Below, piece by piece: positions 1-5,904 of a DNA stretch of 7,890 nt. Below the pieces are notes generated by a model. It saw only the letters and a list, made by a program, of their open reading frames with translations. It made no database searches and was not told where the DNA came from. Within the stretch, counting starts at the first letter, position 1; each line of letters starts with the position of its first letter. This DNA comes from Rhodocyclaceae bacterium (lineage in GTDB: Bacteria; Pseudomonadota; Gammaproteobacteria; Burkholderiales; Rhodocyclaceae). The DNA lies in assembly GCA_013821865.1 (NCBI GenBank), contig PNJM01000120.1, forward strand, positions 1 to 7,890, given 5' to 3'. Position numbers and translations under genes: made by a program.

Positions 1-480
<480 letters not shown>

Positions 481-498
481 GAGCCCGCCCTACAAGTT

Positions 499-990
499 TC
501 AGACTTTCAGAACCCGATCGCCGCGGCCGATGCCGCACACGCCGGTGCGGACCGTCTCGAGAATGAGCGTGCGGTCGATCGCCTCAATGAATGCGTCGAG
601 CTTGGCCGAGTTGCCGGTCAGCTCGATGACGAACGTCGATTCGGTGACGTCGATGATGCGACCGCGGAAAATCTCCGACATGCGCTTCATCTCCTCGCGG
701 TCCTTGCCGGTGGCGCGCACCTTGACAAGCATCAGCTCGCGCTCGATGTGGGCCGCCTCGGAGAGATCGACCACCTTGACCACCTCGATCAGCTTGTTGA
801 GCTGCTTGGTGATCTGCTCGATGACATCGTCGGAGCCGACGCTGACGATGGTCATGCGCGACATGGAGGGGTCCTCGGTCGGCGCCACGGTCAGCGACTC
901 GATGTTGTAGGCGCGCGCCGAGAACAGGCCGGAAACGCGGGACAGCGCGCCGGCTTCGTTTTCCAGGAGAATCGATATGATGCGTCGCAT
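499..990 (-). CDS. ilvH: Acetolactate synthase small (regulatory) subunit
   Basis: Regulatory subunit of acetohydroxyacid synthase. It stimulates the catalytic subunit and confers feedback inhibition by valine through its ACT domain. The product is 163 residues, the usual length for the IlvH family. The N-terminal ACT domain (about residues 3-77) opens with RRIISILLENEAGALSRVSGLFSARAYN split across the first strand and helix, including the conserved N11-E12-A13-G14 turn involved in valine binding. The C-terminal half (about 85-163) is the ALS_ss_C-type domain with LVKVRA and a final TGVCGIGRGDRVLKV. The ATG lies 3 bp after the ilvI stop (TAAATCATG), so translation is probably coupled to ilvI. 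The upstream Shine-Dalgarno sequence is weak. Identification is secure. Confidence 0.97.
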   Translation of the reverse strand: MRRIISILLENEAGALSRVSGLFSARAYNIESLTVAPTEDPSMSRMTIVSVGSDDVIEQITKQLNKLIEVVKVVDLSEAAHIERELMLVKVRATGKDREEMKRMSEIFRGRIIDVTESTFVIELTGNSAKLDAFIEAIDRTLILETVRTGVCGIGRGDRVLKV

Positions 991-993
991 GAT

Positions 994-2703
994 TTACAGG
1001 TCTTCGGCCAGGATCATCTCGGACAGCCCCTTGCCGGCAGCCACCATCGGGAACACGTTGGCGGTCTGGTCGGTGAGGAAATCCAGGAAGACGAGTTCGT
1101 TCTTGTGCTTGACGAAAGCCTCGCGCAGCGCCGGTTCGACGTCGGCGGGCTTTTCAATGCGAATGCCGACATGGCCGTAGGCCTCGGCCAGCTTGACGAA
1201 ATCGGGCAGGGCGTCGACGTAGGATTCGGAATAGCGGTTGCCGTGGAACATCTCCTGCCACTGCCGCACCATGCCGAGATAGCGGTTGTTGAGGTTCACG
1301 ATCTTGATCGGCAGGCGGAACTGCTTGCAGGTCGACAGTTCCTGAATGCACATCTGGATCGACGCCTCGCCCGTGACGCACGCCACGGTTGCGCTGGGGT
1401 TGGCGAAGCGCACGCCCATCGCCGCCGGCAGGCCGAAGCCCATCGTGCCGAGGCCGCCCGAATTGATCCAGCGGCGCGGCTTATCGAACTTGTAGTACTG
1501 CGCCGCCCACATCTGGTGCTGGCCGACGTCGGAGGTGACGAAGGCGTCCCCGCCGGTCACCTCGTAGAGCTTCTCCACGACGTACTGCGGCATGATCAGG
1601 TCGCCATTCTGCCTGTACTTGAGGCAATTCCTGTCGCGCCATTCCTCGACCTGCTTCCACCATGCCGCGAGCGCCTTGGCGTCGGGCTTGGCACTGGCGG
1701 CTTCGAGCTGATTCATCAGTTCATCGAGCACGTCCGGCACGCTGCCGACGATCGGCACATCCACCTTGACCCGCTTCGAAATGGAGGACGGATCGATGTC
1801 AACGTGAATGATCTTTCTCGATACCTCGCCAAAGTGCGCCGGATTGCCGATGACGCGGTCGTCGAAGCGGGCACCGATGGCCAGCAGCACATCGCAGTGC
1901 TGCATCGCCATGTTCGCTTCATAGGTGCCGTGCATGCCCAGCATGCCGACGAACTGGCGGTCGGTGGCTGGATAGCCGCCCAGGCCCATCAGCGTATTCG
2001 TGATCGGAAAGCCGAGCGCCCTGGTCAGCTTGGTCAGCTTTTCGGCGGCATCGGAAAGAATCACGCCGCCGCCGGCGTAGATCATCGGCCGCTTGGCCTC
2101 CAGCAGCAGATGCACGGCCTTCTTGATCTGCCCGGTATGCCCCTTGACCACGGGGTTATAGGAGCGCATCGAGACGGTCTTGGGGTAATGGAACTCGCAC
2201 TTGTGGGTTGTGATGTCCTTCGGTATGTCCACCAGCACCGGGCCGGGCCGGCCGGTTCTTGCGAGATAGAAGGCTTTCTTGATCGTCGGCGCCAGATCCT
2301 TGACATCCTTGACCAGGAAATTGTGCTTGACGCAGGGCCGCGTGATGCCCACTGTGTCGCATTCCTGGAAGGCGTCCTGGCCGATGTAGGCCGTTGGGAC
2401 CTGGCCGGTAATGACCACCAGCGGGATGGAATCCATATAGGCTGTGGCGATGCCCGTCACGGCATTGGTGACTCCAGGGCCCGAAGTGACCATGCAGACG
2501 CCGACATTCTGCGACGAGCGGGAATAGGCGTCAGCCGCATGCACCGCAGCCTGCTCGTGACGCACCAGGATATGCTTGACCTTGTCCTGCTTGAACAGTT
2601 CATCGTAAATGAACAGGACCGAGCCGCCGGGATAGCCGAACACATGTTCGACCTTTTCTTCCTGCAAGCACCTGATTACAATTTCCGCACCGGTTAAAAC
2701 CAT
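994..2703 (-). CDS. ilvI: Acetolactate synthase large (catalytic) subunit
   Basis: TPP-, Mg- and FAD-dependent enzyme that condenses two pyruvates, or pyruvate with 2-oxobutyrate, in the first common step of branched-chain amino-acid synthesis. It works with IlvH encoded next door. About 569 residues, normal for bacterial IlvB/IlvI. In order: an N-terminal pyrimidine domain with FGYPGG and the catalytic glutamate in VRHEQAAVHAADAY (residue 50 from the chosen start); a central FAD-binding domain with YAGGG and GARFDDRV; and a C-terminal pyrophosphate domain with TSDVGQHQMWAAQYY and LNNRYLGMVRQWQ. The metal motif usually written GDG or GEG reads GEAS here (about residues 445-448). I chose ATG 2703 because MVLTGAEIVIRCL aligns with the usual family N-terminus. 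An in-frame GTG at 2718 would add MSSAA, and neither start has a strong ribosome site. Symbol ilvB is also used for this gene in some genomes. Confidence 0.96.
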   Translation of the reverse strand: MVLTGAEIVIRCLQEEKVEHVFGYPGGSVLFIYDELFKQDKVKHILVRHEQAAVHAADAYSRSSQNVGVCMVTSGPGVTNAVTGIATAYMDSIPLVVITGQVPTAYIGQDAFQECDTVGITRPCVKHNFLVKDVKDLAPTIKKAFYLARTGRPGPVLVDIPKDITTHKCEFHYPKTVSMRSYNPVVKGHTGQIKKAVHLLLEAKRPMIYAGGGVILSDAAEKLTKLTRALGFPITNTLMGLGGYPATDRQFVGMLGMHGTYEANMAMQHCDVLLAIGARFDDRVIGNPAHFGEVSRKIIHVDIDPSSISKRVKVDVPIVGSVPDVLDELMNQLEAASAKPDAKALAAWWKQVEEWRDRNCLKYRQNGDLIMPQYVVEKLYEVTGGDAFVTSDVGQHQMWAAQYYKFDKPRRWINSGGLGTMGFGLPAAMGVRFANPSATVACVTGEASIQMCIQELSTCKQFRLPIKIVNLNNRYLGMVRQWQEMFHGNRYSESYVDALPDFVKLAEAYGHVGIRIEKPADVEPALREAFVKHKNELVFLDFLTDQTANVFPMVAAGKGLSEMILAEDL

Positions 2704-2718
2704 GGCTGCACTCGACAC

Positions 2719-2823
2719 TTCAATAGGCGGCTGAAAAACCCATTACCTTAATGACTCGCCCTTCTTTGGTCAAGGCATTTCGCGCAGCGCGAGCATCCGC
2801 GCGCCTCTCGGGGGCAATGTACC
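2719..2823. other. Divergent intergenic region between ilvI and the sigma-factor gene
   Basis: About 105-145 bp separate two operons read in opposite directions. It contains the candidate ilv promoter and a short palindrome, TCGCG-CAG-CGCGA (2780-2792). An ATG at 2817 leads only to a 7-codon frame. I find no convincing -10/-35 pair for the plus-strand sigma-factor operon, so that promoter may depend on an alternative sigma factor or be too degenerate to call by eye. Confidence 0.5.
2745..2773 (-). promoter_or_regulatory. Candidate sigma70-type promoter of the ilvI-ilvH-ilvC operon
   Basis: On the minus strand a -35 TTGACC (2773-2768) is followed after exactly 17 bp by TAAGGT (2750-2745), a weak -10. 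Predicted transcription would begin near 2738, giving a short leader of about 35 bases to ATG 2703. That leaves no room for a leader peptide and attenuator of the classical ilv type between this promoter and the gene. The -35 matches consensus at 5 of 6 positions, the -10 at only 3 of 6, so activator dependence is possible. Position and spacing are the main support. Confidence 0.4.
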
Positions 2824-2862
2824 CTGGCTGCCCGCACTGAATTTTCGGATTTCCTCGCCAGC

Positions 2863-3387
2863 GTGGAGCGCCGCGCCTACAAGCAGGCGCTGTTCGCCGT
2901 GCGCAACGAAGACATCGCGCTCGACATCGTGCAGGACGCGATGCTCAAGCTCGCAGAAAAATACGGCGACAAGCCGGCCGAGGAGTTGCCGATGCTGTTC
3001 CAGCGCATCCTTCAGAACACGATCCGCGACTTTTACCGCCGGCAGAAGGTGCGCTCCCTTTGGATGACACCGCTTTCGGCATTAACCTCGGCGAATGACG
3101 AGGATGCCGACCCCCTGGAAACTTTGGAGGTGGAAAACCAGTCAAAACTTGCGAGTATTCCACATGCACAACTCGAACAATCGCAACTGCTTGCTATTAT
3201 TGAAGAAGAGATAAAAAAACTGCCCCCGCGTCAACGCGAGGCTTTCCTCATGCGTTACTGGGAAGACATGGATATTGCCGAAACCGCGGCAGCCATGGGC
3301 TGTTCCGAAGGCAGCGTCAAAACGCATTGCTCGAGGGCCACCCACACACTGGCTGTGGCATTAAAGGCGAAGGGTATCGAACTATGA
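2863..3387 (+). CDS. ECF-type RNA polymerase sigma factor
   Basis: A two-domain sigma factor that would direct RNA polymerase to a special promoter set. From the GTG at 2863 there are 174 residues. Region 2 spans about residues 1-67, with DIVQDAMLKLAEKY (21-34, core binding, region 2.2) and FQRILQNTIRDFYRRQK (46-62, regions 2.3-2.4). A variable acidic linker follows (about 68-110). Region 4 (about 111-165) has LPPRQREAFLMRYWEDMD and the helix-turn-helix AETAAAMGCSEGSVKTHC. There is no region 3, hence ECF-like. The GTG start lies inside region 2 helix 1 and lacks a good ribosome site. The frame stays open upstream to 2755, and the stretch LAARTEFSDFLASVERR from CTG 2824 looks like genuine region 2 sequence. 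True translation may therefore begin at CTG 2824 (187 residues). The gene overlaps the next one by ATGA. Its target promoters are unknown. Confidence 0.9.
   Translation: MERRAYKQALFAVRNEDIALDIVQDAMLKLAEKYGDKPAEELPMLFQRILQNTIRDFYRRQKVRSLWMTPLSALTSANDEDADPLETLEVENQSKLASIPHAQLEQSQLLAIIEEEIKKLPPRQREAFLMRYWEDMDIAETAAAMGCSEGSVKTHCSRATHTLAVALKAKGIEL
3213..3238 (+). promoter_or_regulatory. Possible -1 ribosomal frameshift signal in the sigma-factor gene
   Basis: The sigma-factor frame reads ATA AAA AAA CTG, so the run of seven A's (3213-3219) forms the heptamer A-AAA-AAA in the phase used for -1 slippage. Seven bases later comes a small hairpin, CGCG-TCAA-CGCG (3227-3238). A purine-rich GAAGAAGAG lies just upstream (3202-3210). 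The -1 frame is open from 3204 through the start of the next gene to 3761. This is a sequence pattern only. The hairpin is short and nothing shows that slippage occurs. Confidence 0.2.
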
Positions 3388-3761
3388 AAGAACAGGAATT
3401 TGCCCACAGGATCAGGCACCATCTCAATCTGGGCGCGGATGGGATCGACCGGGCAACTGCCGACAGGCTGTTCAAGGCCCGGCAGAATGCACTTGAGCAT
3501 CAAAAAGTCGCTACCTCCCAACTGAGCCTGGCCGGCATCGGCAATATCGCTGCCGATGTGATGCTGCCACATGCGCGCACCGTGATCGCACTGCTCGGCC
3601 TGATGCTCGGGGTGGCAGGCGTTTCCTACTGGAACGATTACCAGCAGGCAGCGGAATACGAGGAAATCGACAGTGCGTTGCTGGCCGACGACCTGCCGAT
3701 CAATGCCTACCTCGACAAGGGCTTTCACGCATGGCTCGATCAGCCCTCGTCGCAGCAATAG
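3384..3761 (+). CDS. DUF3619-type single-pass membrane protein, possible anti-sigma factor
   Basis: 125 residues of unknown function. The start ATG overlaps the sigma-factor stop (ATGA, 3384-3387), which indicates translational coupling, and a GAAGGG about 10 bases upstream can serve as ribosome site. The N-terminal 63 residues are charged and probably cytoplasmic, with a repeating pattern of FAHRIRHHLN and ATADRLFKARQNAL. One hydrophobic helix follows (about 66-82, TVIALLGLMLGVAGVSY). The C-terminal tail of about 40 residues is acidic (EYEEIDSALLADDLPINAYL) and would lie in the periplasm. Composition and position match the betaproteobacterial DUF3619 family as I remember it. A cytoplasmic segment plus one membrane helix, encoded straight after an ECF sigma factor, is the layout of many anti-sigma factors. 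No ZAS zinc motif (HxxxCxxC) is present, so that role is inference only. Confidence 0.85.
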   Translation: MKEQEFAHRIRHHLNLGADGIDRATADRLFKARQNALEHQKVATSQLSLAGIGNIAADVMLPHARTVIALLGLMLGVAGVSYWNDYQQAAEYEEIDSALLADDLPINAYLDKGFHAWLDQPSSQQ

Positions 3762-4336
3762 TCGTTTTCCTTACCCTCTTTTCTCCCGTCCAGGCTGCCG
3801 TTCCCGAACTCCGGCAGCCGGACTGGGCTGAACTCTCTCTCGAGCAAAAGCAGATCCTTGCCCCCCTGGCCCAGGATTGGGACAGAATGGAGGGCTACCG
3901 GCGCAAGAAGTGGCTGGGCATCGCCCAGCGCTACCCGGGCATGAAGCCCGAGGAACAGGCGCGCATTCAGCGGCGCATGAAGGATTGGGCCGCACTCACG
4001 CCCGAACAGCGCAACAAGGCGCGCGAGCAGTACAAGACCTTGCAAAAAGCGCCACCGGAGCATCGCGAGACCGTCAAGCAGAGGTGGCAGCAATACAAGG
4101 AATTGCCCGAGGACGAAAAGAGGCGCCTGGCCGAGAAAGCGGCCCGGAAACCGACGCCGAAGCCGGCCACCACCAAGCCTGCCCCCGTCACACCGGCAGC
4201 CAGGCCGGCTCAAACTGGCGCAGCGCCCGCGCCGGCACAAGCCGGAGCCCCTGCTGCTCCAATCCCGGACCCGGCGGCTCCGGCTGCCGTACCGGCAGCG
4301 GCAGGCGAGGCGCAGCCCGCTCCGGCGCGGCAATAA
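3731..4336 (+). CDS. Exported DUF3106-type protein with Pro/Ala-rich tail
   Basis: 201 residues, function unknown. An N-terminal signal peptide is clear: MARS, then a hydrophobic core (AIVVFLTLFSP), with likely cleavage after VQA at residue 22. The mature part is hydrophilic and helical. It has Trp/Leu repeats of the type LxxxQKQILAPL, YRRKKWLGIAQRYPGM, RRMKDWAALTPEQR and RWQQYKELPEDEKRR (about 30-135), the pattern of DUF3106. From about residue 140 the tail is low-complexity Ala/Pro/Thr, which could cross or contact the cell wall. The ATG at 3731 lies inside the end of the previous gene (31-bp overlap), with AAGGG 9 bases upstream. The long overlap and matching strand argue for co-translation with the sigma factor and DUF3619 protein. 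The regular WxxLxPEQR repeats resemble small periplasmic stress sensors only in a general way. Confidence 0.87.
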   Translation: MARSALVAAIVVFLTLFSPVQAAVPELRQPDWAELSLEQKQILAPLAQDWDRMEGYRRKKWLGIAQRYPGMKPEEQARIQRRMKDWAALTPEQRNKAREQYKTLQKAPPEHRETVKQRWQQYKELPEDEKRRLAEKAARKPTPKPATTKPAPVTPAARPAQTGAAPAPAQAGAPAAPIPDPAAPAAVPAAAGEAQPAPARQ

Positions 4337-4339
4337 GAC

Positions 4340-4804
4340 GTGCCGTCGCAGTCCAAGACCGCTGCCGCGGCGCCATACGACGCCTCAACACCGCCAAAGA
4401 CCCCCAGCATCCGCCGCCGGCTTGCCGGCATGCTCTACGAATCCCTGCTCCTTCTCGGCGTCCTGAGCGTGACCTTCATGGTGCCCCACCTGGTTCTTGG
4501 CGTGGCCTGGAATCTGGCCGCACCGGAATGGGTGCTGTGGCTCCACATTTTCCTCGTGCTGCTGGCGTATTTCGTCTGGTTCTGGCGCAAGTCCGGGCAG
4601 ACGCTGGCCATGCAGACATGGAAAATCAAGGTCGTGGGGGCCGACAACGCAGCGCGGGTTTCACTCAGGCAGGCATTCCTGCGCTACGCGCTGTCCTGGC
4701 CCAGCGTGCTGCTCTTTGGAATGGGTATCCTCTGGGCGTTGTTCGACCGCGACCGCCAATTCCTGCATGACAGGCTCGCAGGAACGCGGATCGTACGAGT
4801 TTAA
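4340..4804 (+). CDS. RDD-family integral membrane protein
   Basis: 154 residues. Family hallmarks are visible: the arginine-led first helix SIRRRLAGMLYESLLLL (about 23-39), the cytoplasmic loop WRKSGQTLAMQTWKIKVVG (about 82-100), and the closing RDRQFLHDRLAGTRIVRV, which contains the conserved aspartate-arginine signature. Three membrane segments are likely, about 31-53, 63-82 and 113-133. RDD proteins are poorly characterised; some have been linked to ion transport or membrane targeting. The GTG start at 4340 comes 3 bp after the DUF3106 stop. It has no clear ribosome site, so it probably relies on re-initiation by ribosomes finishing the upstream gene. The 25-residue N-terminal extension is polar and Ala/Pro-rich. 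It is the last gene of the plus-strand block and converges on lptG with a 26-bp gap. Confidence 0.9.
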   Translation: MPSQSKTAAAAPYDASTPPKTPSIRRRLAGMLYESLLLLGVLSVTFMVPHLVLGVAWNLAAPEWVLWLHIFLVLLAYFVWFWRKSGQTLAMQTWKIKVVGADNAARVSLRQAFLRYALSWPSVLLFGMGILWALFDRDRQFLHDRLAGTRIVRV

Positions 4805-4822
4805 AGCTCAGGTGAGTAAACG

Positions 4823-4840
4823 GCGGCGCGTCAGCGCCGC
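4823..4840. terminator. GC-rich hairpin at the convergent RDD/lptG junction
   Basis: A perfect 7-bp inverted repeat with a 4-base loop, GCGGCGC-GTCA-GCGCCGC, lies between two convergent genes. The TCA of the loop (4831-4833) is the lptG stop codon on the minus strand, so the stem overlaps the last lptG codons. Neither side has a proper T-run: the plus side continues TCCACCC, and the minus side continues CGTTTACTC. It may act as a bidirectional terminator or 3'-end stabiliser, but intrinsic termination is unproven. Confidence 0.45.
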
Positions 4841-5904
4841 TCCACCCACCACAGCATCCCTGAGGCGGCCAGCAGGAAGATTGCGCTGGGCGTGATGGCG
4901 GAGAAGAACGGCGGCCAGCTGTGGATGATGCCGAGGTTCGAGAACAGGCCGTTCAGCATGTGGAAGGTGATGCCGAGCATGATGCCGGCGAAGACTTTCA
5001 CGCTCACCGCGCCCATCCTGTCCTGCAGATAGGCAAAGGGCAGTGCCAGCGCCATCATGACCAGCGCCGCCAGCGGATAGATCAGCTTCTTCCACAGGGC
5101 GATCTCATAGCGCTGCGTCTTCACCTCGTTTTCCCTGAGATGGCGGATGTAGAGATAGAGGCTGGACACCGACATGCGCTCCGGCACTACCAGCAGCACG
5201 CCCAGGATGTCGGGGTTCAGCGCCGAGCGCCATAGCGCCTCCGGCAGCCGGTTCACCTTGATCTGGTCCTTTTCGAACACCGTCTGCACGACATCGGTGA
5301 GCCGCCACTCGTCCGGCGGCAGATACTCGCCATCGGCCGCCTCCGAGATCGAACGCAGGACATGGTTCTTGTCGAACTCGTAGATACGCACGCCCTTGAG
5401 CCGGGTGTCGGGCAACACCGTCTGCACGTTGACGAAACTCGTCTCGTCCTTGATCCACAAACCCGAACGGAACTCCTGGGCCACCATTGAAGAGAGCGCC
5501 TTCAGCCGCAATTGCTGGGCCATGCGTTCCGCCGGCGGCGCCACGAACTCGCCGAAAACGAATGTGAGCGCGACGAAGGCGAAGCCCAGCCTGGCCAGTC
5601 CACCGAGGATCGCCGCGGTGGACAATCCGGATGCGCGCAGCACCGTAATCTCGGAGTGGCGCGCAAGCAGGGTGAGCGCGTAGAGCGTGCCGATCAGCAC
5701 GGCGATGGGAGCCAGTTCGTAGACGCGGCCCGGCAGGGTAAGCAGCACGTAGAGCAGCGCATGCTGGAGCTGGTAGTCGCCCCGGCCCAGGCTTTCCAGC
5801 TCATGAATCAGGTCGAAGAAGGCAAAGAGGAGCAGGAATGCCACCAGTACCAGCGTCACGGCGGCGTAGATCTCCTTGGCGAAATAACGCCGGTAAACCT
5901 TCAT
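4831..5904 (-). CDS. lptG: LPS export ABC transporter permease LptG
   Basis: Inner-membrane subunit of LptB2FG, which extracts lipopolysaccharide from the inner membrane and feeds it to LptC and the periplasmic bridge. 357 residues, the usual length. Three N-terminal helices (about 13-33, 48-80, 98-120) carry the cytoplasmic coupling segment HSEITVLRASGLS (83-95) that contacts the ATPase LptB. A periplasmic beta-jellyroll domain follows (about 125-265; FRSGLWIKDETSFVNV and LKGVRIYEFD are typical). Three C-terminal helices complete the fold (about 274-293, 300-321, 333-352). The FAYLQDRMGAVSVKVFAGI stretch is characteristic of LptG. The ATG at 5904 overlaps the lptF stop by four bases (ATGA), so the two subunits are translationally coupled. 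The same frame stays open upstream to 6231, but only antisense to family sense. LptB and LptC are not in the window. Confidence 0.96.
   Translation of the reverse strand: MKVYRRYFAKEIYAAVTLVLVAFLLLFAFFDLIHELESLGRGDYQLQHALLYVLLTLPGRVYELAPIAVLIGTLYALTLLARHSEITVLRASGLSTAAILGGLARLGFAFVALTFVFGEFVAPPAERMAQQLRLKALSSMVAQEFRSGLWIKDETSFVNVQTVLPDTRLKGVRIYEFDKNHVLRSISEAADGEYLPPDEWRLTDVVQTVFEKDQIKVNRLPEALWRSALNPDILGVLLVVPERMSVSSLYLYIRHLRENEVKTQRYEIALWKKLIYPLAALVMMALALPFAYLQDRMGAVSVKVFAGIMLGITFHMLNGLFSNLGIIHSWPPFFSAITPSAIFLLAASGMLWWVERR

Noticed and set aside
748..2697. 649-codon open frame antisense to ilvI and ilvH
   Set aside because: It exactly shadows two well-recognised genes. Its His/Asp/Gly/Arg/Leu-rich product shows no family resemblance, and such frames are expected opposite GC-rich coding sequence.
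2704..2744. Attenuator or leader peptide for the ilv operon
   Set aside because: With the predicted start near 2738 there is room for only about 35 bases. No Leu/Val/Ile codon run or paired hairpins plus T-run are seen.
2780..2792. Palindrome TCGCG-CAG-CGCGA upstream of the sigma gene as an operator
   Set aside because: Only a 5-bp stem made of CG repeats in a GC-rich region; this is expected by chance and no regulator is indicated.
3740..4333. Arg/Gly/Leu-rich antisense frame over the DUF3106 gene
   Set aside because: A mirror of the Ala/Pro-rich tail codons. It has no signal or ribosome site and the plus-strand gene has a clear signal peptide.
3877..4770. 297-codon plus-strand frame overlapping the DUF3106 and RDD genes
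   Set aside because: Out of frame with both. It is Gly/Arg/Ala low complexity, while both overlapped frames have recognisable family features.
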